NCBI GenBank assembly: GCA_964561495.1
Contig: CAZLPW010000020.1
Coordinates: 1-33,243 of the forward strand
DNA: 33,243 nt
Reading direction: 5' to 3'
From: CAZLPW01 sp964561495
GTDB taxonomy: Bacteria > Fidelibacterota > Marinisomatia > Marinisomatales > UBA1611
Shown here: piece by piece, positions 18,011 to 27,800 of the stretch
How positions within the stretch are numbered: the first letter of the stretch is position 1
Layout: every line of letters starts with the position of its first letter
Translations under genes and position numbers: made by a program
Notes under the pieces: model-generated
The model's input: only the letters and a program-made list of their open reading frames with translations
Databases searched by the model: none
Told to the model about the DNA's origin: nothing

Positions 18011-18536
18011 CTCTGATTATTTGTGTACGTCCAGATCTAAAGGTAATTTTATTTGGTTCAATCTTGTCAATGGTAAGACTACTTATTCTATCACCTTCCC
18101 GATATCGATATCCATTTATTATTACAATAGCAGTTTCGCCAATTATAGCAACAGATTCAATTTTTAAATCGGTTACGCCTTGGATATCCGATTGCTTGAC
18201 CAAAGGATTATTTGAATTATCAGATTGGCTTTGAAGTTCACTGGTGCTACTACTATTGATAGTTGTTTTTTTACCTAATCCTGAATCAAAAGGGTTTCTA
18301 GTCCATACAAAATCATTTTTTTTATCATCCGAAATAGGCTTAAAACTTTTGTAATTATTTTTTGAATTTGAATTTATTACAGGTTGGTTGGTGGACTCTT
18401 TCGAAATAGGAGCTGTATTTGTTTTTGCGCTAACTATTTCTTTTTTTTGCTTGGTTGGGTCATTGATTAAAGAGTTCCCAAAAATAAACAATGAAATAAC
18501 TAAAATGGCTGAAAGTATTTTTAATCTATTTGTCAT
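17997..18536 (-). CDS. PilP/GspC-like periplasmic linker between inner membrane and secretin
   Basis: This 179-residue protein has one N-terminal transmembrane segment (ILSAILVISLFIFGNSL) and a long Ser/Asn/Lys-rich disordered linker (about 30-110). A small C-terminal beta domain follows (about 118-179, with VAIIGETAIVIINGYRYREGD and a final RSGRTQIIRDV). This layout and the domain pattern match the HR domain of GspC and the PilP/MshK type, which contact the secretin N0 domain. Its position directly before the secretin supports the call. Sequence identity is low, so the family name is by architecture and context. Confidence 0.72.
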   Translation of the reverse strand: MTNRLKILSAILVISLFIFGNSLINDPTKQKKEIVSAKTNTAPISKESTNQPVINSNSKNNYKSFKPISDDKKNDFVWTRNPFDSGLGKKTTINSSSTSELQSQSDNSNNPLVKQSDIQGVTDLKIESVAIIGETAIVIINGYRYREGDRISSLTIDKIEPNKITFRSGRTQIIRDVGT

Positions 18537-18562
18537 AGATGAATAACTAGTATGGCTTTGAT

Positions 18563-21515
18563 TTATTTACTTGTTAAGGTCCACACGCCGTCCCAATCAT
18601 CACCAGGTGGGTTGGCTAAAAAATGTTCGCACCGAGGTATATAGATTCTACTTGGATTAGTTTTTCTTCCAGGAAACATATCTTCAAGATCATCCGATGC
18701 TTTAAATGCTTCTATGGCTTTTGTCCATTCTTGACTTTTATAAAGGTTTAGAGCATCTTCATAGGCTGGAAGAATTTTTTTATAAACATCAGGCTCTTGA
18801 CCAATTTCAGAAATTAATTCATAGACTTTAACGGGTTCCTCTTTGCCCATAACTCTAACATAATCTAAATCACGTACAACAATCTTATCTTTTATTGGCT
18901 CGTAGGTACTTGCAGCAATTTGAATATATATTCCATATTGTTTTGCTGAAGATTCCAATCTTGCAGCTGTATTTACATTATCACCCATCATAGTATAGTT
19001 CATCCTTGATTCAGAACCCATATTACCAGTAACCATTTGGCCCGAACTAATTCCGATTCTGTTTTGCATGTGATGCACAATTTCTGGCCACCTGTCACCT
19101 TCCTCTTGCCAGCCTTGTCTTAAAATTTCCAAATTTTCTTGCATTTTTATTGCAGTTTTACATGCCTGTAGCTCATGATTCGCAACTTCAATTGGGGCTC
19201 CATAGAATGCTACGATAGCATCACCTATGTATTTGTCTAATGTTCCATTATTTTCAAGAAGAACATTTGTCATATCTGTAAGATATTGGTTTAAAAGTGA
19301 AACAAGTTCACTTGCAGTTAATTTTTCTGAAAAAGCAGAAAAGCTTTGAATATCAGTAAAGAATGCAGTGTGATAACCTTCTTCTCCTCCCAAGGAAGGC
19401 TCTTCTCCACTTTCATACATTTGATCTATGAGCTCAGGAGAAACATATGTTCCGAATGATTCTTTAAGAAATTCTTTATTCTTCTCTTCTTGTATATAAT
19501 TGTATACTGTAATTCCAAGGTATCCAAAAATTAATGTAACAAGTGGCCCAAACATATCTAACCAAACATATTTATTTTCAAATAACCAGAAACAAGTATA
19601 AGCATATAATCCAACTAGCGAGAAAGTTGCTAGCCCACCGATTGCTGCACTTAGCGATGAGACGCCCAAAGAAAGAAAGATGGCGATACCAATTATTATT
19701 ATAATAACAGAGGATTTAGATATTTCATTAATAATTTTATTATCTAAAATAGTATTTAGTGCGTTTGCATGAAGACCTACCATAGGGTATCGAGCTTCAA
19801 ATGGCATTGGGTTAAGGTCAGAAGTACCAGTCGCAGTAAGGCCATAGTATAATTTTTTTCCTACAAATTCAAAAGGCACGATCATTCTTCTATTGGGACC
19901 TTTTCCAGCTCTTTGGACTCTGCTATTGCCATAGAAAAACAGTGGCCGCTGTTGATCAATTAATCCAAGTCGGTGAAGGTTGGATACAATATTGAAATCT
20001 CTATCAAGTGCAATTATTTGTGCCTCAATTTTTTTCAGATTTTTTTTCTCTTTTGGATCAGTTTTGGTTTTTATTTCATTAATTAAATCTGTCTGAAGTT
20101 TTTCAAGAGATGAAAACTTATAATTTTGCATTCCAGTCTTGAAACTTATAGCTCCACTTATCATTAAACTGTCCAAACTAGCGTGGCCATTAACCTTAAA
20201 AGAATTTGCAATAATATTATTATTTCTTAGTGGGTTATACATAAACGGAGGGAGTTTTTTAAAATCAGCAGCTGTTTTATCAGGATTTTTCCTTATATAT
20301 TTTTCAGCAATACTTAAAGGATATAATTTTTTTGCAACATCAATAATTTGTTTTCGATCATCGGGCAATTTTTTAACTACCGTTTTTAACAATTCTGGAG
20401 AATAAATTTCACCATCAAATTGTTCAAAAGCGATGCGTTTATATTCTGCTAAGACATAGTTGGGATATTCAAGTTTTTGAAAATTTTTGACTACATTGTA
20501 AGGGTAATGCATAACATCAAATTGATTTGTCTTTTTATCTTCCCACTCGCCTGCCCAGTTAACTTGCATTTGTCCTTTTTCATTAATTGGTATAAATATT
20601 TCTTCTCTTCCATGTTCATCAGGATTTGGCAGTTTAAATTTTAGAAATTTACCAGGGCTAATCTCAACATCATCAAAGGAAACTCCATAATGTCTAAGTG
20701 CAATTGCTAATGAAGCCGCAGGGAATAATTTATTTCCATAGAGCATAACCAGAGGAAACTTGCGCTGGAGACCATCAATATCAGGATCTGATTGAAAGAA
20801 ATAGACACCTAAGCTTGATAGGATAAGAGTGTCTACTGGCGCTTCAATATCATATGCACTAAAAAGAGTTGGGAAATCTTCTGGATCAACATATTTGAAC
20901 ATTTTGCGTTCTTCCAATAACTTTAATCTCTTACTCATAGTCTCAGTAGGAGTTTTAACTGGTTCTCTTTTTTTACCTTGTGGCTTGAAACTTTGTCCAA
21001 AAATTACATTTCCCGAATTTTTTGCAGCCAAAGCAAGATCGTTATCTGGATCTGGAAATAAACGTTTGAAATCATCTACATGCATCGCAGAATCTGTTAG
21101 CCTATTGAGTGCTTTCATTTCAAGTTTTCTTTCGCTGTCTTCAGATCGGAAGAGCACCACGTCTGAACTCCAGTCACGTGGNNNNNNNNNNAGTGGAAAA
21201 CGAAATGAAGGCAATAGATATTCCTATAAAGTAAAAGTCAAATATTAATGCGTCCATGCCATGCTCGCCTGCAGCTTTGATGAGAGGGATGTGTTTCTCT
21301 CTGCTCCAAGGATCCCACTTCCCTTCCTTCTGGAGGGCAGGGACATCAATGTCAACGGTTGCAATGTCACTTCTCGTTTCCATCCTACCGCGACTTTTAA
21401 ATCGTAAATCAAGTAATAGATTTTCAATATAATCGTACACATCAAAATATGAAAGTACACTCAGGATGCCTGCTATACTGAAAGCAATTACTATATATGG
21501 GGTTTTCTTAACCAT
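18563..21515 (-). CDS. CHASE2-domain class III adenylate cyclase, interrupted by an assembly gap
   Basis: Two reading frames separated by the N-gap belong to one gene of about 980 codons. The N-terminal part (21515 down to about 21230) has a membrane anchor and the start of a CHASE2 sensor (LDLRFKSRG, DIDVPALQ, DALIFDFYFI). The rest (from 21142 down) continues CHASE2 (NSGNVIFGQSF), then has about three transmembrane helices. The class III cyclase domain contains TDIQSFSAFSE, LDKYIGDAIVAFYGAP and NYTMMGDNVNTAARLE; the metal-binding Asp residues and substrate Lys are present. A conserved tail ends DDWDGVWTLTSK. It should make cAMP in response to a periplasmic signal. Lying between pilus genes, it may link pilus or surface state to cAMP. 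The frame change at the gap is an artefact, not a mutation. Confidence 0.88.
21143..21177 (+). other. Illumina TruSeq adapter sequence left in the assembly
   Basis: The bases from agatcggaagagcac to ctgaactccagtcac match the standard TruSeq index adapter, with one extra C after agagcac (35 bases instead of 34). The four bases after it, before the Ns, could be the start of an index. This is technical contamination at a contig end, not biology. On the minus strand it translates to the known spurious peptide start RDWSSDV. Confidence 0.98.
21182..21191. other. Scaffold gap of 10 Ns
   Basis: Ten Ns join two contigs inside the cyclase gene. The gap length is a placeholder. On the right side the first about 40 bases after the Ns translate (minus strand) to GISIAFISFST, which does not look like CHASE2 sequence and may also be untrustworthy contig-end sequence. 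Confidence 0.97.
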
Positions 21516-21527
21516 TATACTAGACCT

Positions 21528-22139
21528 CTAAACTACTTCAAAGGAAAGAATTTGCAAAACTTTCTGATCAGCTGTAATGATTTCGACTCTCCAGCGACCA
21601 GTTTCATTATTTGTTATAGTTCGCTTAGATATTCCTAAACGATTTTGACCATTAGACAAACGAATTCGTACTTTTGCTTTAAGTTCACTACCAAAATACC
21701 ACCTATGATATATAGCACTCGAAGAGTCATAGTAATTGTTCAGTCTTGAAAAGCAGTAGATGGTTTTATCACTGGAGCTTTTAAACCTTTTACTAATATC
21801 TACAGGAGCACCTTCAACGACTTCATTGCACATAACAGCGCTTATTAAATCTATACCATAATTAACACCAAGTTTTGTTTTTTCTCTTGGCTCAACTTGG
21901 GGGACTCTATCTGATAGCCGGGCATTTTCCAATCTGATTTCAGATAATTCATTTTTTAAAATAATAATTCTATTTTCCATTTTTTTGATAAGAATATTAT
22001 TGAGGCTATCTTTTTTTTCAAGATCTTTTATTCTGTTTTTAAAAGCTAGCACTTCTTTAAAGGAAAATGAATATGAATTGCTTGATTTTTGAGAGAAACA
22101 TAGACTGAATAAGGATAACATGATGAAAATTTTCTTCAT
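21528..22139 (-). CDS. DUF2914-domain periplasmic protein with coiled coil
   Basis: This 203-residue protein is counted from the ATG at 22139. That start has gagg 5 bases upstream and begins a clean signal peptide (MKKIFIMLSLFSLCFSQ); an upstream in-frame ATG at 22157 overlaps the previous gene. After the signal comes a heptad-rich coiled coil (about 25-75). The C-terminal about 100 residues match the DUF2914 pattern: CFSRLNN, then HRWYFGSELKAKV, then GRWRVEIITADQKVLQILSF. The domain is probably a small beta-sandwich of unknown role. It sits 12 bases before the cyclase gene and directly after the PilO-like gene, so it is likely an accessory part of the periplasmic assembly. Confidence 0.78.
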   Translation of the reverse strand: MKKIFIMLSLFSLCFSQKSSNSYSFSFKEVLAFKNRIKDLEKKDSLNNILIKKMENRIIILKNELSEIRLENARLSDRVPQVEPREKTKLGVNYGIDLISAVMCNEVVEGAPVDISKRFKSSSDKTIYCFSRLNNYYDSSSAIYHRWYFGSELKAKVRIRLSNGQNRLGISKRTITNNETGRWRVEIITADQKVLQILSFEVV

Positions 22140-22144
22140 TTTAA

Positions 22145-22148
22145 CCTC
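22145..22148 (-). promoter_or_regulatory. Ribosome binding site for the DUF2914 gene
   Basis: The minus strand reads tgaggttaaa just before the ATG at 22139, which decides that start over the in-frame ATG six codons upstream. The site lies across the stop codon of the preceding PilO-like gene, so translation is probably coupled. Confidence 0.6.
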
Positions 22149-24825
22149 AGTTTGCAAAGCCCTTCAGATAATTTATTGCGTTGAAAAATTCTAATTCTGT
22201 TTCTTTTATCTGATTTACATTTTGAATTTCAATATCTGTTAAAAAATTAGTCACGTCATCATACTGTGGTTTATACCAATCGGTACTACTGAAATGCCGA
22301 TCCATTCTACCTTTTGGCTCAAACATGTAGCCATACCGAGCAAAAATTTCATTTCGCATAAATTTTAGTTCATCTCTTGTTGACATATTCTCAATTTCAG
22401 ATTTTGAGAGTATCCTCATTGATGTGAATGGATATTTTCCTGTATAGTAATCTTTAATAGAGTTAATTCTTTTACCAATTTCATAATTTTTTTTGTCAAC
22501 TCTGCCTGTCCACGGATTATCTATTCTTAATCCTCTAGCAAGTTCACCATTATTATCGTAAAAAACAAATTCACCTTTATATTCTAATGATAAAAACCTG
22601 TCATCATCTATACGGACATTGGTAAGGTTTCGATAAGTGTTTTTCCAAACACCAGGTTGAGACCAATACCCTGATTTTATTTGGGCGATTGGGCTTGGCC
22701 CAGAGGTGATTACAACTAAATCAGATTCCATCTCTGCACTCCCAAATCTGTAAACTCCATCTATTGCCATATTTGAAAAAACATTATCTAAGTTTTCATA
22801 GGGAAGGGGAATGGTTGATTTTATTTTGTGTTTAATTCTATTTATAGGACCAGTTATCTTTTTTTGAGAATTTGTTAAAGATTTTTCTTTATTACTTTTC
22901 TTTTCCAAAATTTCCAGCTTTTTTAGTTCCATACTAAACTCTTTCATTTTTTTCTTTTTTAGCAATCTTTTTTCTTTTTGGATTTTTTTTATTTCTTCTG
23001 GTGTAGGCTCTGGTTTATTTATTTGTTTGGATGTTTTACCAGCAAGTTTATTAGAAATTGCAGCAATCTGCTTTTCTTTTTTATTTAACTGTTCTGAATA
23101 TTCCTTTTCAAGTTTATTAGAAATTGCAGCAATCTGCTTTTCTTTTTTATTTAACTGTTCTGAATATTCCTTTTCAATTTTATTAGAAATTGCAGTAATC
23201 TGCTTTTCTTTTTTATTCAGTTGTTCGGAAAATTCATTCTGGATGGATTTTAGCTTAAGTTTATTTGCAAATTCACTTTCTCGTGTTTGGTCTTCCATAT
23301 CTTTTCTTTGTTGTTCTTGAAGTTTTTCAAATGCTAAAATTTTATTTTGTTGGTTCTTTAGTTGTTGCTCAAACTCGATTCTCATTTCTTTTAGCTTGGC
23401 GCGGTTTTCTTTTTCAGTTATCGCTCTATCTTTTTTTTCTTTTTTTTGTTGTTCTTGCAATTCTTCGAACGCCAATATTTTATTTTGCTGGGCTCTAAGT
23501 TGTTTTTCAAACTCTATCTGCAAAGCTTCAAGCTTAATTTTACTATCCTGTTCACTTCGGCGTTTCTGTTCTTCCATATCCTGCTTTTGTTTTTCTTGTA
23601 AACTTTCAAATACAATTATTTTTTCTTGCTGCTCACTAAGCTGTTTTTCAAACTCTTTTTGAAGAGATTCTATTTTATTTTTTGTTTCTCTGTCCGCTTT
23701 ATTTTGATCTAACTCTTGTAGCTTTTGTTTTATTTTTTCTTGTTCTTCAAAGGCTGCTAATTTTTTTTCTTGTCGAGTTAAAAGGTCTTCAAATTTTTTC
23801 TGCAAAGTTTCTAATTTTTCTTTACTCGCCTGCTCTGCTTTAGTTAATTCCTCTTCATATTTTTGTTTTTGTTTTTCTTGAATAGATTCAAAACCTTTTA
23901 TTTTTTGCTCTAGTCCATCTATTTGATCAGAGAATTGCGTTTTTAATTGAATTATTTCTCTTTTGTCACGTGACGAATCATTCGCTGGGCTTTGGATATT
24001 TGATTTTGAAAATAGATTCTCTGGTAGTTTGTCTCGTTCAACAAATTCTTTTCTACCGTCTTCATATTCAATCGCATAGATTTCAAGTCCATCACTTGTG
24101 TATTGCGGGTCATCTATGCCTACAACGACTTCCTCGCCTTTCCAAGGCATGGTAGTAATTCCACCAACATAATTATCAGGTTCAGCTTCAGTTTCTTGGA
24201 TACTATTAGTTAATCCACTTTGATATATTTTATCAATATTTGCAATTAAAGAATCAGTAATATTTCCTGATTGAAAGTATAAGTAGCCAAGGAAATTAAT
24301 TTTTTGGTTCTTACCACCTGATAATTTTATCTCTGATAAATTCACTAGTATAGGAAGGTTTGGTAGATTATCAATGAACTGACCAAATGCTAAATAGTCA
24401 CCTTTTAGTTCGATGTCAACGGCGATTTTTTGGATTTTGATTTCATTTTTTATTCCTGATACGACTAATTTTTTTTCTTCAATAGCATTGGTATAGGGTC
24501 TGTAATTTTTTATTTTAAAATAATTAGCGCCTAATAAAGTTCTAAAATATTCAAAAGACTCAGTTTTATCAGTGATTGAAGGGATTCGCTTTAGAAGATT
24601 TAACAACTGCTGATTCTGTTCAGAAAAATCGGTTTCAAGAGAAGTTAATTTGTCTTTTAATTTTTTATAATCACTTATTGATTTGGTTAAAGAATTTTCT
24701 GACTTGGACAATGAAGAAATATTCACGTTTAATTCCTTCTGAATTAAAAAATACCAGAGAGTAATACTAATTAATAAGGCTAAGACTATCGAGAATGATA
24801 AATTTCTTTGTTTTTCTTTATTCAT
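22147..24825 (-). CDS. PilO-like protein fused to a long coiled coil and a YARHG domain
   Basis: This 892-residue protein has one N-terminal transmembrane segment (about 8-30), a short coiled coil, and a PilO/MshJ-like ferredoxin-fold region (about 60-200, with LLGANYFKIKNY and GDYLAFGQFIDNLPNLPILVNL). Normal PilO ends here at about 200 residues. This one continues with a Lys/Glu/Gln-rich coiled coil (about 280-640) made of repeats of about 46-47 residues and a 22-residue triplicate. A beta-rich module follows (about 690-800), then a C-terminal YARHG domain (about 813-885, with MRNEIFARYGYMFEPKGRM and WYKPQYDD). YARHG is an extracellular domain usually tied to cell-wall contexts. The extension could span the periplasm and touch peptidoglycan or the secretin. 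The gene starts 5 bases after the ExeA-PilM-PilN gene. Confidence 0.82.
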   Translation of the reverse strand: MNKEKQRNLSFSIVLALLISITLWYFLIQKELNVNISSLSKSENSLTKSISDYKKLKDKLTSLETDFSEQNQQLLNLLKRIPSITDKTESFEYFRTLLGANYFKIKNYRPYTNAIEEKKLVVSGIKNEIKIQKIAVDIELKGDYLAFGQFIDNLPNLPILVNLSEIKLSGGKNQKINFLGYLYFQSGNITDSLIANIDKIYQSGLTNSIQETEAEPDNYVGGITTMPWKGEEVVVGIDDPQYTSDGLEIYAIEYEDGRKEFVERDKLPENLFSKSNIQSPANDSSRDKREIIQLKTQFSDQIDGLEQKIKGFESIQEKQKQKYEEELTKAEQASKEKLETLQKKFEDLLTRQEKKLAAFEEQEKIKQKLQELDQNKADRETKNKIESLQKEFEKQLSEQQEKIIVFESLQEKQKQDMEEQKRRSEQDSKIKLEALQIEFEKQLRAQQNKILAFEELQEQQKKEKKDRAITEKENRAKLKEMRIEFEQQLKNQQNKILAFEKLQEQQRKDMEDQTRESEFANKLKLKSIQNEFSEQLNKKEKQITAISNKIEKEYSEQLNKKEKQIAAISNKLEKEYSEQLNKKEKQIAAISNKLAGKTSKQINKPEPTPEEIKKIQKEKRLLKKKKMKEFSMELKKLEILEKKSNKEKSLTNSQKKITGPINRIKHKIKSTIPLPYENLDNVFSNMAIDGVYRFGSAEMESDLVVITSGPSPIAQIKSGYWSQPGVWKNTYRNLTNVRIDDDRFLSLEYKGEFVFYDNNGELARGLRIDNPWTGRVDKKNYEIGKRINSIKDYYTGKYPFTSMRILSKSEIENMSTRDELKFMRNEIFARYGYMFEPKGRMDRHFSSTDWYKPQYDDVTNFLTDIEIQNVNQIKETELEFFNAINYLKGFAN
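23045..23242 (-). repeat. 66-base tandem repeat, about three copies, inside the PilO-like gene
   Basis: The block beginning ttagaaattgcagcaatc recurs at 23051, 23117 and 23183, exactly 66 bases apart. The copies at 23051 and 23117 are almost identical and the one at 23183 is more diverged. Each encodes 22 residues (EYSEQLNKKEKQIAAISNKL type), which equals two 11-residue hendecads, so the repeat lengthens the coiled coil without breaking its phase. The near identity suggests recent expansion, or a site prone to copy-number change. Confidence 0.93.
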
Positions 24826-24830
24826 GATTA

Positions 24831-27800
24831 TTAAAACTCACATCTGATAAAAAAAGTTAGTTTTCCCTCTCCAGCTTTGACTGAGGCATCTACTATATCT
24901 ACGCTATAAAACATATTTGAACTTTCCAGTTTATCTTTGAAAAAGTTGAAATACTGTTGCATTAATTGGCTATTTGAATTTACTCGACCTTCAATACTAG
25001 CATATCTGTTTCCTGGATTAACTTTATTTGTTGACCTAAATATTCTTCCATGTGATCTTTTAGATTCTGAAACCTCATACCCATAGTGGAAAGCTATTTT
25101 TTGCAATTCTATTTCATTTGGAGTAATACTACTTAAATATTTCATTAAGTTTGTAGTGGCTACAGTATATTCTTGATCATATTTCATTTTATCAAGTTGT
25201 GAGTTAATCAATTTTTTTTTGCTAGCTACTTTTTGATATTTTTTTTGATAATATTCCAACGACTTTTTTTCTGCTTTTAACTTTGGAACTTCAGTAATCA
25301 TTGAGGAGTAACTAGCATATGTATATCCCGAAAAACAAAAAAGAAAAGCAATTAATCCAGCCGAAATAGGAATTAGAAGTTTATTTAAAAATCTAAACAT
25401 TTCATTATTCTTATAATAGTCAGGTAATAGATTGACATTATTATTTTCTGAAAGTGCCATACCCACAGATACAGTATATGTCGGAAACTTATGGCCGATA
25501 ATATTTTTATCTTGCTCTGATAAAAATTTTATATTTTTGAATGGATTAAAAAATTCACATTCGAATCCTAGAGCAGTCCCCAAATAAATATCAGAATATT
25601 TTATTTCACAAAAGGAACCAGATAATAAAAGAATAGTTTGCTCATCTAGAGGTTGATTTCTTCTAATACCAGCTAATGCCCTATTAAAAGACTGCTGCCA
25701 TTTTTCAATAACTTGCCGATGTTCAATATCAAAAAGACCATTTGGTTTATTTATTCCAATTGAAGCTAATAAAGACGATGGGATTTGATAGCTGGATCGA
25801 TCATGCCAAAACTTTTTCACACTATCTAAATTTTTTTCTGTCTGTAAGAGATCCTGAATACCTAAAAGAATTGGCTCAGCCTGTAGAAGACAGTTACCCT
25901 TGCAAACTAATAGATATGAATAGCGTTCACCTAGGTGAAAAATAATTGTTGATTGACGGCTAAGATTTTGGTAGTTCCATTTAAATGCATTAAATATTGC
26001 GATTTGTTCTGGTGCGAATTGTTGAATTGAAAAGCCCAAGCTTTTAAACAAATCACCCGTAGACTCTATATCATTTTTATCTCCAGATGCAGCAATCAAG
26101 GAATCATTATTTTGTTTTTCCGATTTGCTGAATGCTAGATCGTTAGATTGGAACGGGAGATTGTTTCTAAGTGCCCAATCAACAATTTCATCAGTTTTTG
26201 CATTGCCTGCTTTAGGAATAGAAATAGTTTTTGTCGTCATTGAAAACCCAGATATAGATAGAGAAACCGATGAGCGGTTTTCTATTTTTAGCAATATTTT
26301 TTTATCAACGGAATGATCACTACTTAGTTTTAATCTAAGATCATGAAAATATTGGTTTATTATTTCATTAAATTTTTCAGGGGATGATTTTGTATTTAGT
26401 TCAGGATTCTCATCATCTAATTTGTGTGCTGTAATTAATACTTTTTCTCCTTTTATTTCTTTTATTATAGCTGACCTCAGTTTTCCGTAATCAACCGAAA
26501 GACCATGCAAAATTTTATCGTTAAGGAAATTATTTTTCTTTATTCCATTAGGATAGGAGCCTGGGTTTTTATCCTGGTCCAGTTCTTTAATTTGATCCAT
26601 TACAAATGAGTCTATTTGTTCTGGAGTTTTAGAATCAGAAGAAGGAATATCCTCTATTCTATCAGCTTCATTGAAATTTTCAGGATTGTTTTTATTAATA
26701 TTTAATGGACTTGGATCCGTAGTCTCTCTTTTTTCTTTTTCCAGAATATGATCATTATTTGGTTCCTGTGTCCCCTTAATCTCTATAGTTCTAGCGATAG
26801 GCTCTTTAGAAATTGTTTGTTTTTGAGACTCTTCTATATTTGTAGGAGCCCCAATAACTAAATTATTCTCATCAAAGGATTCAATTATATTTTCTGACTT
26901 TTCAATTGAGTCCATTGGCTCATTTGGTGTTAGCACGCTTGAGTCTTTCTCTGGATGTTCATATATATTTTTTTCTTCGTCAGGCTCTGGTCCTTTAACT
27001 GGATCAACCATGGTTTTTTGTTCATGATCCAGTCCTTGATCTTCATTGCCAATCATCAAATCATCATCAATATTATCATCCAGTTCAGAGTTTTTTTCAC
27101 TATTTTTATCAGAGCGTAATACATCTAGTAGTTTATTAACAGCAATACTGCTATAATCTTTTTTTTCTGATTCTTCACTATCTTTTGAAGAAACTGTTTT
27201 AGAAGAAATTTTATCAAACATTCCTACATCAATTATTTTATTATCAGTGTTTAGCAAGCCTAGTAAGAGCTCGTGACATGTTCGAGTTATTCGTCGGGGG
27301 TATCCGCCAGTAGATTTATAGATTTTTTCTATTACTTCTTGGCTGAACCAGGGTTTGTCACCGCCACCAACTTGTTTCATCCTATGATTGATAAATCCAA
27401 CAGTGTCCTGGAGTGATAATGGTCCTAAATCAAAGTCATAAGAAATACGATCTTCAAAATTGGGGTACTTACTAATCATTGAGCCTATTTCTGGTTGGCC
27501 AAAAATAATAAGCTGTAAAAGTTTATAATCGTTTGCTTCGAAATTAAGTAGCGTTCTAAAAACATCGAGCATGTTTTCTGGAAGATTTTGACCTTCGTCA
27601 ACTATAAGTGTTAAGGTTCTTTGCTCATCAACTCCAACTTTTAATAAATGGTTTTCAATAATATTTCTGTTCTCTTGTACCGAATCTCCTGCTTCCTCAA
27701 TTCCAAAGAGTTCAATAATATGTTTTAGAAGAACGATTTCAGATTCAAACTTAGGATCAAGAATAAGATGAAATTCAAATATATCAGATTCAGATTTAAA

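Noticed and set aside
21174..21214. A separate gene start and a small reading frame crossing the Ns on either strand
   Set aside because: The residues come from adapter sequence and arbitrary Ns. The real gene is the interrupted cyclase.
23045..23242. CRISPR-like array
   Set aside because: The repeats are directly adjacent without spacers, in frame, and encode a coiled coil.
23027..23662. Several plus-strand open frames rich in Ser, Phe and Cys opposite the PilO-like gene
   Set aside because: They are antisense reflections of Lys/Glu/Gln-rich coiled-coil codons and repeat with the same 66-base period.
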